Below are positions 21,740-32,143 of a stretch of 64,000 nucleotides of DNA, piece after piece. The position numbers and the translations under genes were made by a program. Origin of the DNA: Pinus tabuliformis. Lineage: Eukaryota > Streptophyta > Pinopsida > Pinales > Pinaceae. The stretch spans positions 474,669,655-474,733,654 of the forward strand of contig CM062808.1 in assembly GCA_031772625.1 (NCBI GenBank), in the 5' to 3' direction. A model generated the notes under the pieces. The model had not been told where the DNA came from, searched no databases, and saw nothing but the letters and a program-made list of their open reading frames with translations. How positions within the stretch are numbered: the stretch's first letter is position 1; each line of letters starts with the position of its first letter.

Positions 21740-23774
21740 TGATGAGCCCCCAAATTGGGTAACCTATTGGGCTCATTTTGCCTAATTATCCTTGTTCAGT
21801 CCTTGTTCAATCCTCCATTTTTCATAGCTTATGCATTATTTTTTAGTATGTTTATGTCATTTGTACGAATAAGGGTGGTCACTCTTCCTAGGTGGCTAAC
21901 ACGTGCTTATTTCAGGTTTTTTGACACATGTTGGAGCAAAACCGAGCAATCATGGGCTAGAAGACAGCCAAGCTTGAGGTGAGGATTCGTAGGGGGGTTG
22001 TCTATGACATTAAATAGCCCTTCCTCGGGATCTTCACCCCCAAACTCTGAGCTCACAGGCCACCAAAACCGGATCTTGAAGGCAGCCAAGCAGATTTTGG
22101 AAAAGGGACTGTCTACTAACAGTTGGATAGCCAAGTCCCCCAGATTTAAGAGGCTTGCTAGGGCCCTCGTGGTGTATAAATGATAAGGCCTCAGCCTTCA
22201 TAAGGGACTTTTTGAAACCATTGCATATTTTTTCACTACAGTGCTGTCAGCTTTAGCTCGTTTTCTTGTAAGCCATTTTGGCATAACTCTTGACTGATGA
22301 CTATTTTTTGATAATGATAAGTAGTCCTATTTCATATCAACTCTGAATTTTCTATAGGAGCCGTAGCTCTCAGGGTTGGGCCCAACCTGAGAGCCTAGGG
22401 CCTCCTTTATGTACTGTTATCTTTCCTTTAAGGATTGTTGTTTTCCTTTTGTGCATTTGTAAACGTATTTCTGTTAGGCAGATTAAGTTGTGTGGATTAA
22501 CTAGGTCACTGTTTATGAATAGAATGCTTCAGATTTTTAGAATAGATTGGTAGGATAATAACAGGAAGAAGGCCCCAAAAAAGGGTCAACAAACACTTTT
22601 GGTTTCACCTCTTCCTTATTGGATCAGGGGCTGGAATTGAAGTAACCGTGCTGTCCCAAACAAAAACACTAGTTTGCTTTACCATGCAATCCTTAGTGTA
22701 CTATTTTCATTTGCAGAAGTTGGTCATGTGTTCAGATCTCTGAAATGTTTCATTGCATAGTTGATATACATGGTTCTCTTTCAAATAAAGCTACTGTTCA
22801 TTCACTTTATTGTTAGTTAGATTAGATTAGCTAGGACTTTGATTACTTGTGAGACTTTGTTGATTCAGTTGAATGTATACGGTGCAGAGCATATCTACCA
22901 CTCTTTCATCAACCTAAGCTTCATCAGAGCCATCTGCTCCATCTCCTAGCTAGGTTCCTCATCTCACATCTGTCCTCTTGCCCACGTAACCCTACCTTTT
23001 TGTGCAATCATTGTTTCAGCCTTCTTTGAGCCAATTTAGCCATCTACACCTTCTCACCACTCCATCCACCAGTCCCTGGGCCACTTCAGACCCCTATCCT
23101 ACCTCCATATCCATTCATGCGTCTTCCCTCACTCACCCATCCTCCAAAAATCCAATTTTTAAACATCCTGTAGGAATTTCTGAACATCCTGTAGAAATTC
23201 CTGAACATCCTGTAGAACCCCTGCAGACTTCCTGTAGAAGCTCACAAATGAGGTTTCTTGATAGCCAAACTTTGTGAAACTCTCTGGAAGGGTGTTAGGG
23301 ACTCCTTAGACCCTCTCTGAACCTTCCCGACCTCTTCCAAGCATTTCTCGTCCTTGATCCACCCCTGCACAATCAAAGAACAGTGAAAGCATATGCATGA
23401 TGAAACTGACGACTTAATCAAAAATACATGTGTCTAGACTACCTCTATCTGAAGAAAACATTAGCTGGTAGAATTAGGGTTTGCTAGGGTTTGCGTTTTC
23501 CTTCAGTTTTTCAATCTCTTTTCGCAAATAGATTAGCTTCCTTTGAGTTAGCTTTCATCCATCAATTAAAAAGCTTCTTCTAAGAGCTCATAGAAGTTGG
23601 CTTAAGCTCCTAGCGGACTTGTGCCAGCTGACCAAGCGACAGCTGCGGCAAGAGCTAGTACTTGTGCATACAGCACCGTCGCTTCCAAGTTTGTTACGAA
23701 CTACCGGGTTGATAAAAGTAAAGATGGGAGTCCCAGGAGTTGCAGCATTATTGCTGCAATATTGGAGCCCACCA
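21740..23774 (+). repeat. 3' LTR of element D
   Basis: It pairs with 9659-11769 but is 76 bp shorter. The difference comes from one event: 23421-23461 is the exact reverse complement of 11352-11392, and about 70 bp next to it is missing. It ends GAGCCCACCA and is followed by ATAAT. Confidence 0.95.
22175..22182 (+). promoter_or_regulatory. TATA box of the 3' LTR of element D
   Basis: TATAAATG at the same offset as in the 5' LTR. Confidence 0.5.
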
Positions 23775-24444
23775 ATAATAGGGCAGTAAAAGGATTGCAG
23801 GAGGTAATTAACAAATATGCAAGATGGGGAGAACCTCGCATAGTCCAATGAATGGAGAGCCATACGTCACGACCGGATAAGAAATGTGGTTAACAACGTG
23901 GATTGGTGACTGTGAGATGGATCAGGTCATTCTGGACCTCGGTTTAGATGAAAACGTCTTGCCCATGCAGACATGGGAGCGTATCAGCAAGCCCCCACTC
24001 CAATGGTATCCGATCCAATTACGGATGACAAATTAGCAACAGATCTTGCCCCTGGGTAGGCTGCAAGGAATCACCGTAGACCTGGATGGTGCAAGCACTA
24101 GAACGGATTTTAAAGTTATTGAGATAGTGGATGAGAAAATCCCGTACCCCACGTTGTTGGGAATAGGCTGGGCCATCGACATGAATGGGATTATTAATTT
24201 CAAGCACAAGGAGATGATATTTGAGAAAAATTTGTGCCGCATAGATTTTTTGCTAGATCCAACCAAGGGACCCCGCTACACGGAACCTATGTGCGACGAC
24301 GAGCAGGACGAAGCCTTGGATTGTATCTACCAAATTGCTGCAGAAAGGCCAATAAAGGGTACGGTAATGGAGGAACGGAGAATTTCACAAGGTTACGCGG
24401 AACCATACACCGATGATTCGGAGGAAGAAGACAAGCAATGGTAG
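23775..24444 (+). pseudogene. Protease region of element C
   Basis: This is the continuation of element C after D; the first five bases are the ATAAT duplication. It encodes a pepsin-like retroviral protease with the motif ILDLGLDENVLPMQTWE near 23930 (D-L-G in place of D-S/T-G), LPLGRLQGITVDLDGA, and the C-terminal block YPTLLGIGWAIDMNGI. A TAG near 24034 interrupts it at a likely CAG codon. The acidic end (DDSEEEDKQW) closes the frame at TAG 24442-24444. It would have cut the element polyprotein. Confidence 0.7.
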
Positions 24445-25030
24445 AACAGAATGAACGGGGCAACTACTTCAAGCTACAATATGCTGACAAAATACATGTA
24501 CTGCGTTAAAGCTCAGGACCGCGAGCTGCTGATATATGATGGGCTCACAGTAGTAAATGAATTCCTGGAGAAGTTTGAGAGCGTAGTCCTAGAGTACCAG
24601 CGATTTGATGTGCTCAAATGGGCCTTGCGTTTGACACCGGCGAGACGGTGGGGTACCCATGAAGGCACTTTCGCAGATTGGTGAAGCTGTAAATGCATGA
24701 TGAAAATATGATTTGGGAAGACAGCGCTCCAACTAATGGAGAAATATGATGGATGATAAAATCCGCATATACATCTGAGAAAATGGACCAAAGCCTATGG
24801 CAAAGAGACACAACCAGAATGGGTGCACCTATTTTATCATACCTTAGATGTCATCCCAAGGAATTGGTATCCTGAAACAGAGCTCCAACATGGCACAGGG
24901 GAGTTGGATATCTTACGCGAAGGGTTTCTGTCAAAATTTCTTTTTGAGGATCAATGGATGGATACAGTGGATGACGCATTAAATCTAGTCAAGACTACAA
25001 TATTCACGATGCTGCTAGAACCATAAGAAC
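24445..25030 (+). pseudogene. Second capsid-like segment of element C between protease and RT
   Basis: Open pieces separated by stops and frame changes encode LLIYDGLTVVNEFLEKFESV, ALRLTPARRWGTHEGTFADW, PEWVHLFYHTLDVIPRNWYP and ELDILREGFLSKFLFEDQW. The spacing of Trp, Phe and the W(G/Y)xxxxGTFxDW-type block is reminiscent of plant retrotransposon capsid domains. Here it lies after the protease rather than at the start of gag. I am sure the stretch is decayed coding sequence of the element; that it is a second capsid fold is inference from motif spacing. Confidence 0.5.
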
Positions 25031-25199
25031 TCATGCAACCCGACTAGTCGCGACAGCTAAACTGGGCCCTGGAATGTTACAGTGTAAAAGCAGAAGGTGA
25101 CGAAGATGATCCACGCGACATCAATATACAAGAATCCAAAGGAAGTCGAGAAGTGAGCGGCCTCGAAATAGAAGATCCAGACGTCACAACGCCATTAAA

Positions 25200-26640
25200 A
25201 ACGAAGCAAGAACAGAGGAAGAACCGAAGTATGCTACGCTTGGAGATTACTGGGACGACGCTACAATGGAAAAGGTCGTCGAGCTGCTCCAGGAGTATCG
25301 AGACCTCTTCCCTACCAAGATTAAGGAGTTGAAAGGGATTCGAGGCAAACTAGGAATGATGAAGATAACTTTGAAGCCTGACGCAAAACCAGTAAAGCAG
25401 TGACCTTACTGATTGAATCCAAAATATAAAGAAAAAGTACGAGAAGAACTAGACAAGATGCTAGCAGCCGGGATCATTGAACTAGTCGAGGAGTCCGATT
25501 GGGTAAGTCTGATGGTGGTACAAGAGAAGAAACAGAAGGGTGAGATCCACATCTGCATGGATCTACGGAAACTCAATGATGCTTGTGTTAACGATCCATT
25601 TCCCACACCTTTTACCGATGAAGTCTTAGAAAATGTGGGCGGGCAAGAAGCGTATTCCTTTACGGATGGGTTCTCTGGATACCATCAGATCAAGATCGCG
25701 CTAGAGGATCGAAGCAAGACAACGTTTGCTATGGAATGGGGTTGCTTTCAGTATACGGTGATGCCATTTGGGCTGAAGAACGTGCTGGCAATATTTTCCT
25801 GCATTGTGGTAGCTGCATTCAAGGAATTTATACATAAATTCTTGGAAGTCTATCTTGACGATTGGACCATCTTTGGCCTGGTTAAGAAACATACTGAGAG
25901 CTTATGATTAATGTTGGATACCTACCGTCAACACCAGATTGTGCTCAATCTAAAGAAGTGTACATTCCTTGTTCCTTTTGGGAACTTGCTGGGTCACGTA
26001 GTTTGTAGGCAAGGCCTGATGGTGGATCCGGCAAAGATCACTGTCATATTAGGTCTGCAAGCAGCACGCAGTGTCAAATAGCTCCATGCTACACTGGGAC
26101 ACACAGGGTACTATCGAAAGTTCATAAAAGGTTACGCCCAGATCACGGCTCCAATGGAACAATTGTTAAAAAATGATGCCACGTATTGCTAGAATGAGGA
26201 ATGTAACAAAAGCTTGGAATTGCTGAAGGAAAAAATGGCATCTGCCCCTATCTTGATCTTTCCGAAATGAGACGTAGAGTTCCACATGCATGTCGACACG
26301 TCGTGTATCGCGTTAGGAGCAGAACTTACTCAAGAAAGCGCAAAGGGAGTTGACCACCCGATTGCGTTTGCAAGTCGAAGGTTGTCAAAATCCGAGAAAA
26401 ATTACTCTACTACTGAGTGAGAGGGATTGGCGATGGTGTACACACTCCAAAAGTATCGTCACTATTTGCTTGGAGGAAATTTTAAGATGTATACTGATCA
26501 CTCTTCGCTAAAATACCTAGTGAATAAGCTTGTGTTGGGGGGACGCATCAGTCGATGGTTGTTGTTGTTTCAGGAATATGATTTTGAGGTTGTTGTAAAG
26601 CTAAGACCTCTGAATGTGGGTCCAGACCACTTATCTCGAA
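25200..26640 (+). pseudogene. Reverse transcriptase and RNase H of element C
   Basis: One frame carries the pre-RT block (LLQEYRDLFPTK in a shifted frame), then NPKYKEKVREELDKMLAAGI, DLRKLNDACVNDPFPTPF, TDGFSGYHQIKIALEDRSKT (first catalytic aspartate), MPFGLKN, and the active-site box YLDD in EVYLDDWTIFG near 25850. RNase H follows: HMHVDTSCIALGAELTQES, EGLAMVYTLQKYRHYLLGG, YTDHSSLKYLVN. Stops at 25905 (TGA), 26079 (TAG), near 26190 (TAG), near 26268 (TGA) and near 26418 (TGA) break the frame without shifting it; several stand where arginine CGA or glutamine CAG is expected. Confidence 0.8.
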
Positions 26641-27981
26641 TTGATACAGGTGAGGAACTCATGAATCTAGAAGAAGGACTCCTGGATGCCCAGTTGTATG
26701 TAGTGCGCATTGCAAATGGCCACTTTGAAGATATAATCTATTTTTTGACTACCGGCACTGCACCGCAGGGGTATTCTGTGCAACAAAAGAAGGAATTGGT
26801 GACACGAGTAGCAGATTTCACTGTGATTTCCAGCCATCTCTACAAAATGGGCCATGATGAGATATTACGCAGATATGTACCAGAGTTTGAGCGAGAACAG
26901 ATCCTTGTCGAAGCACATGGAGGGGTTGCTGGCGGACATTATGTGGGCCGCGCCACAACCCAGAAGGTTCTTCACGCCGGATTATGGTGGCCCACCCTAC
27001 ATCAAGATTCAAAAGCATACTGTTGGGCCTGTGATGTATGCCAATGAATAGGCAAGCCGTCGCGAAGGGATGAAATGCCACTTCACCCACAAGTAACACT
27101 ACAACCATTTGAGAAATGGGTGATCGACTTCGTCGGGCCTATTGAACCGCAAGGGAAGACGGGCACGCACTATATTATCACTGCGACCGAATACTTGACC
27201 CGATGGGCAGAAGCACAACCAGTTAAAGATTACACAGCTGCGACAACGACAAAGTTCTTGTTCGAGAATGTGTTGACTAGGTTTGGGTTGTCCTAAGATT
27301 CTCATGAGTGATCGAGGAACGCATTTTTTGAACGAAACAATCTGCGCGCTCACTGAGGAATTCCAAATATATCACTAATAGAGCACGCCATACCATCCGC
27401 AAGCAAATCGGGCCATTGAGAAATTCAAAAAAAAATTGGAAACCGTGCTGACTAAGATCTGCAATACGCGACGAAACGATTGGGACTTGCACATCCCTGC
27501 TGTGTTATGGGCATACTGAACCACGTGCAAAAATTTGACAGGCCAGACACCGTTTCGACTAGTCTATGGTAAGGAGGTCATGATGCCTATGGAATATATC
27601 GTGCCCAGCCTACGGATTGCAACAGCTACAGGAATGGCAGATCATGGGGCTTTGGAGGAAAGGCTCGCACAACTCGATGAACTGGACGAAGAATGATTTC
27701 TGGCAGGATTTCATCAGTAGGTACAAAAACAGCGCGAGAAAGCATGGCATGATCGCCATATCAAGGTGTGCACATTCAAGAAGGATGACCTCGTATTATT
27801 ATATGATAGTAAGTTTGAAAAATTCCCAGGTAAACTCTATATGCATTGGTTGGGGCCTTATGTCGTTAAAGAAGTAACTGATGGGGGTGTAGTTCAATTG
27901 GCTAAGCTCAACGGAGACCCCTTCACAGGAAGAGTGAATGGCAGTCGCCTAAAGCTCTATACGGGCAGGCCGACCACCTAA
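26641..27981 (+). pseudogene. Integrase of element C
   Basis: It continues the RT frame. The zinc domain has HGGVAGGHYVGRATTQKVLH and CWACDVCQ. The core has [13 protein letters not shown] (first aspartate), then a frameshift near 27290 and [11 protein letters not shown] (second aspartate). The glutamate is in AIEKF near 27415, where NRAIEK replaces the usual NGxVE. A GPY-type C-terminal module, HWLGPYVVKEVTDGG near 27845, reads in a further frame and ends at TAA 27979-27981. A TGA at 27045 stands where CGA is expected. The gene is heavily damaged. Confidence 0.75.
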
Positions 27982-28179
27982 CTAATCGTTCCACAGAGAG
28001 TCTCACCGCTCCGACCAATTGAAAGAGAGTGAGGGACGATAAAGCAGTCTGGGGAAAAGATGCGTCGGTATCAGGGTACGTGTACAATTGGCCAACAACT
28101 AGGAGCGTGGTTCAGCGGACAGAGCCACAGGGGGGCGCTGCTCCAAGGAATGATGACCGTTAATACCACTGTTCATGAC

Positions 28180-28821
28180 AAGATGGTTGCATTATGGCAA
28201 AAGGGAGCAGGCGGCGGGCAATTAAGAGCCATAGTATGAGCCAGATATGAAATGATCGACCACAGATTTCACATGGGAAGGTTACACGAGCTGGAATGAG
28301 CGACAATCCAGGAATTTGAAGTTTTCATGGCTTATAAATCACCATGGGAAATCCACTGGGCAACCTATGCTTTTAAAATACAGATGGAGCTGTTCATCAT
28401 CGCTGCACCTGGCATGCGCCTGAAGGTAGTAATCTGGCCGAAGAAGGGGTAGGACTCTCTGAGGAGTCCAGTATTGACAGCTGCGGGTATCCCGTAGGCT
28501 GCAGCATCGCTAGTAGGGGATGTACCAAAAAAAAGGGAATGCGAAGTAGAATTGGTCCGGATGTCGTCGCCCCACCTAGGGGCAGGATGGCACGTTACAA
28601 CAGAACAACAGAAGGATGGAAAGACGGTGACCATGGGTGGAGATGCAGTCAATAAGTTGCCTCTGATGGTTCTCAATGAATGGTATTTAACAGACAGTAG
28701 GCAGGGTCTTGCAAAATTGCAACACAGGTTGCAATGGATGGTGCGAAGAGAAGATATGTCAGTCGGAAAGGGCTACAGTGGTACCAAGAGGTCCTGTATG
28801 CGGCTCCCCCGCTCGTGCTAA
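28180..28821 (+). pseudogene. Small unknown ORF of element C downstream of integrase
   Basis: One frame reads for about 210 codons with only four internal stops (two TGA, two TAG). It encodes ARYEMIDHRFHMGRLHELE, FEVFMAYKSPWEIHWATYAF, MELFIIAAPGMRLKVVIW and LVRMSSPHLGAGWHVTTEQQ. It ends TAG at 28819-28821. The low stop density and normal amino-acid mixture suggest decayed coding sequence. I recognise no family. It sits between integrase and the 3' LTR, the place of accessory ORFs in plant gypsy elements. The rest, 28822-29048, shows only a G-rich tract (AGAGGGGGAG near 28829) and TTAGGGGAC just before the LTR, a possible polypurine tract. Confidence 0.4.
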
Positions 28822-29048
28822 AATCTTCAGAGGGGGAGTTCTGTGTTAACCGAGTAGAGCAGAATGAGCATCATCGGTTACGAAATATGGTAGAAACACT
28901 AAAGCCGGAAAAGTGTTGCAGGAGACAACGCAGGAGCAGCCGGATGACGAGCGCCACTCAACGAAAGGTGAACCGCGAAGCCAAGACTAAGTGTCTAGCC
29001 ATGCCAGTAAGTGACTCAGGACGAGTCACGATGATTGTGTTAGGGGAC

Positions 29049-29933
29049 TGTTGGGTAGCGTAAGCCCCGCGGAACGAGTATGGGGTGCGAAGCCCGGAAT
29101 TTTGGGTAATAATAGGGTAAAAGACTCCGCGGAAAGCACGGAGCGCAAACTATAGTAGGTTGAGTCAAAGGGTAGTCCGCCCAAAAATAATGTAAAGAAA
29201 TAGTAATAGAGTTGGCCCGCGGAGGGATCGCAGGCCAAGGGAAAGTATAAATAGAGCGGGGCTCTATGAGGGAAAGTAGTTCTTTGGGAAGATGAAATGT
29301 AATGGGTCCGTGAAGGCAATAGCTTGAAAGCGTCTGTTAGTTTGAGTCGAGGGATTGGGGTAGAAGGTAGAGGCTTTGTAGCTGTGTGCGCAGAGGCCTG
29401 AAAAGTCCGCAGTTGTGTACGCAGACCCCTATAGCTGAGTGCGCAGGGTGGATCTGGATGTATTTTGGAAGATTGATAATAAAGATAAGTTTCTTCTAAA
29501 TTCTGGGTTGGTTGCGACTTTATTCTTTTATGATAAATGAATTGTTATGATTTCTGCATTTGCTACAGTTGAATACATGTGAATTGGATTAATCTTGATG
29601 TGCGAAGTAACCAAAAGTAATAAATGTTTGCTTAAAGACCGTTTTAACTAGATCAAACCAGTAATAAGTGATTCAATCTGTAATAAACGAGATAAGGGTA
29701 TTCCGATCTGCGCGGATCTAGCATAGTGCGAGGCTATAGAATAGTGTGCGAACCCCAAACCACATCTAACACATCCCCAGGGTGTGGAAACCTAGTTCCA
29801 GCACCCTCCCCCGCTACCTCAGGTGAGACCTCAGTCCGCGCTTCACGGGTTGTTGCCGAAAGGGCTGGTAGCTGCGTGATTTGTTTAGCTAAATAATTCT
29901 TCCGAACCTAGGTCAATCCCATATAAGCCAACA
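29049..29933 (+). repeat. 3' LTR of element C
   Basis: An 885-bp partner of 7369-8253, with the same ends and roughly 8% divergence by eye. The stretch 29934-29938 after it is CTTAC, the probable right copy of the target duplication. Confidence 0.92.
29246..29253 (+). promoter_or_regulatory. TATA box of the 3' LTR of element C
   Basis: TATAAATA at the same offset as in the 5' LTR. It could in principle drive transcription into 29934 onward. Confidence 0.55.
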
Positions 29934-30554
29934 CTTACCACCAAGCTAGGCCTACGTTATGACAGTTCTACCCCATATTAACTGCAAGAAAATGGCAAAG
30001 TGGAAGCTGTTAACAAGGTTTTAACCACCATGATTAAACAGATTAACGGGACTCAGAAATGAGAATGGCATCTAATGCTACATCCATCATTGTTTACATA
30101 CCGCACTACAACAAAAACTTCAACTAGTTTTACTCCTTTCCAGCTTGTCTAAAACATGGAAGTAGTTCTACTGATTAAATATGAGATACCATCTTTGAAA
30201 CTGGAAATTGAATTATTACCAGCTACTTCTGCTGAAGAGGAACACTTTTTGTACTTAGCACATCTTGATGACACTCACTATGTTTTTGCATTAGCTAGCG
30301 AGGTCCAAAAGAAATGAGTTAATGCATAGTATGATCAGAAGGTAAAACCTTGCTCGTATGTGAAAGGTGATTTAGTCTTGGTCTATGATCAAGAGAACGA
30401 TAAGTTAGGCATTGGAAAATTCGAGCCTATGTGGCATGGTCCTTATATTGTAAAATGTGCATTGGAAAAAGGCGCCTATGAACTAGTGTATTATGACATA
30501 ATTCCTTTGGGAAGGCCCAAAAATGGTCTTTACCTAAAGAAATACTATGCTTAG
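29934..30554 (+). pseudogene. C-terminal half of integrase of element B
   Basis: The first residues (TKLGLRYDSSTPY) complete the core block cut at 7368. The catalytic glutamate lies in NGKVEAVNKVLTTMI near 30000. The core end (FTYRTTTKTSTSFTPFQLV) follows, then the C-terminal module: SYVKGDLVLVYDQENDKLG and EPMWHGPYIVKCALEKGAYE, ending at TAG 30552-30554. Internal stops at about 29961, 30060, 30150 and 30316 break it. The last 65 residues are open. Domain order and spacing are normal for a gypsy integrase. Confidence 0.75.
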
Positions 30555-30693
30555 ATTGTTTGGTGAAACATTTGTATATTAATGTACCATAAATTTTCAT
30601 ATGATAGCTTTTAGCGGTTTTGCGATTTTTCGCTACTTCTCCTGCTTATCTTGTGTTTCACCTGATTTGTAGATGTTGACATTCCCCCATACT

Positions 30694-31089
30694 TACATTG
30701 GATTCACTAATGGTGCTAGTCATAGTACTCAAAATTTTTCTTCCACAGCTTGGGTCATATATTCACCCACAGATGAGTTAGTTTCTATTCATGGGATATG
30801 CCTCGGTTGAACAATGAACAATATTGTAGAATATAGCACAGTGATTGAGCTATTATCTTATGCCATTACATTTGGCATTTGTCAATTGATCATTAGGTTA
30901 GATTCACAACTCATGGTATTACATTTGAATGGTGTTTATTCAGTTGGAAGTGCTTCCTTGTTAAGGATGTTTTTGTGAGTCCGTCTCTTGGAATGAGAAT
31001 TTGATTATATTGAGTATCAACATATTCTGAGAAATTTAAATACATTAACATATGCATTAGCTAATTATGTGTGAAATTGGCACTTGTAA
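30694..31089 (+). pseudogene. Second, archaeal-type RNase H remnant downstream of integrase (element B)
   Basis: One frame with four stops encodes GFTNGASHST (catalytic D-G-A motif with N for D), AWVIYSPTDELVSIHGI, VEYSTVIELLSYAITFGI (conserved E), IRLDSQLMVLHLNGVY (conserved D-S-Q-L) and a final YALAN, where A-D-A-L-A-N is usual. These blocks in this order define the RVT_3 or archaeal-type RNase H domain. Tat elements are known to carry this domain in addition to the normal RNase H. Here it lies after integrase, about 140 bp beyond its stop. It is non-functional. Confidence 0.65.
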
Positions 31090-31279
31090 GACATTTGTAA
31101 ATAAATCAATGCAATATTCATTCATATATTGTACAAGATGATCAAAAATAGACGTAGTAGGATTTTCATTAAATAAAAGGTTGTAAATAAGTGTAGCTTT
31201 TACAAAAAAATTCATCCAATGACATGAGGCCCCGTGGCCTTTATTTTTCCGAACATGTCGATAAATCATCAAAAATAAA

Positions 31280-31573
31280 AAAATGTAGCTCTTAGACTAG
31301 TCACTATGCATGATGGTGATCATGGTAGCATACAATAGAACGTGCTACTCATCGTAGCAAACAACTAATAGGACCAGGAACTCCTACAATATGCCTCTGG
31401 TGGCGAAGTGGTAGATAATCTATAGCGACATCTAGAATGTTGAGAGTCAACCTCTCAAGATTGTGCTCTATCACTATCAATGTCTCTGCCGCATATGAGT
31501 TTTGTACTATGGGGGAAACTAGACACTCATTATGTTAGTCATATCTACGTAATCTAGCTAGTCTCATTGGGGC
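31280..31573 (-). pseudogene. C-terminal part of a minus-strand transposon-type ORF split by the 4.5-kb-LTR element
   Basis: On the minus strand, downstream of the inserted element, the frame reads MRLARLRRYD, then a stop, then SPIVQNSYAAETLIVIEHNL, ERLTLNILDVAIDYLPLRHQ and RHIVGVPGPISCLL. It joins in frame to the sequence at 42240-43233 when the insertion and one GGGGC duplication are removed. Sequence composition is protein-like with few stops. The family is that of the upstream half (see 42240-43233). The interval 31090-31279 shows no clear gene. Confidence 0.5.
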
Positions 31574-32133
31574 TGTTATCACAAAACCAGTACTAGGGAC
31601 TGCAACCAAGCACGGTCTCATGTAACTGTTTCAGACCAAGCTTTTGACTAAGGATTAGCCTCCCTAGCCCGAGAGGGCTCTCTCAAGAAAAAGTTATTGA
31701 TTTTGAATGTTGATAAGAGGGCTAACTCTTGTATAATAGATTTAATGAACTTGCTGGCTGGACAAATATACAAATACATCCATTGGGCTTATGGAGTCAA
31801 ACATGCTACAACAAACAATGATATTTCCTCTACATAGAAGTCAGGGCATGTGACATTTAAATGTTCAAAATATAACTCTTATAAAACCACAGTTCATAGA
31901 AGAGTACAGGAAGTCAGAGCAACATATGTGAATTCTGAGTGATTACTCCTCTAAGCAACTGAAAAAAGACATGAAGGACAAAGTAAAACAATACATCTTG
32001 AACATGGAAATGCTGTATGAATCCTGAGAAGAAAGGCATATATCTTATATTACTGCAAACTGTTCTTTACACAAGCCAAAATAGCACTCTGTTTTCATAA
32101 AATATCCAACCCCCTCTACATCTCCTATTGATC

Positions 32134-32143
32134 CATATATAGG
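32134..32143 (-). promoter_or_regulatory. Possible TATA box in the LTR
   Basis: CCTATATATG on the minus strand, about 560 bp before the LTR end. It would put the captured fragments in U3 and leave a short R-U5. It is repeated at 38286-38295. This is inference only. Confidence 0.3.

Larger units (their letters stand above)
9659..23774 (+). mobile_element. Athila-like Ty3/gypsy retrotransposon D, 14.1 kb, with extra 3' ORF
   Basis: It has LTRs of 2111 and 2035 bp, a perfect ATAAT duplication, a tRNA-Asp primer site and a G-rich polypurine tract. One long gag-pol frame (12335-17539) is followed by an extra ORF (19700-21700). Protease DLGA and the 'ILGRPWLAT' block fit the Athila group. Gag-pol keeps one frame over 5.2 kb and is broken only by five point stops, so it was active in the fairly recent past. 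Copy A is a relative. Confidence 0.95.
7369..29933 (+). mobile_element. Ty3/gypsy retrotransposon C with 885-bp LTRs, inserted in B and split by D
   Basis: It is bounded by two LTRs of identical length (885 bp), each starting TGTTGGG and ending CCAACA. Without the nested element D (plus its duplicated ATAAT) it would be about 8.4 kb. The interior order is gag with several CCHC knuckles, protease, a second capsid-like segment, RT, RNase H, integrase and a small unknown ORF. LTR divergence by eye is about 8% (roughly 75 differences), so the insertion is old. In-frame stops are frequent and mostly of the CGA to TGA or CAG to TAG kind. Confidence 0.9.
29934..31089 (+). mobile_element. Right half of old Tat-like element B
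   Basis: It resumes the integrase of B after element C, followed by a short spacer and an RNase H-like remnant. The integrase reading is continuous with 7368 once C and one target duplication are removed. No LTR of B was recognised. After 31089 the sequence changes to a different, minus-strand coding remnant. Confidence 0.75.

Noticed and set aside
28829-28841. AGAGGGGGAG as the polypurine tract of element C
   Set aside because: It lies about 210 bp before the LTR boundary fixed by the 885-bp pair; kept only as a remark.
31391-31460. tRNA-like text (GGTGGCGAAGTGGTAGAT)
   Set aside because: No cloverleaf arms or T-loop can be made; the stretch reads as part of a minus-strand coding remnant.
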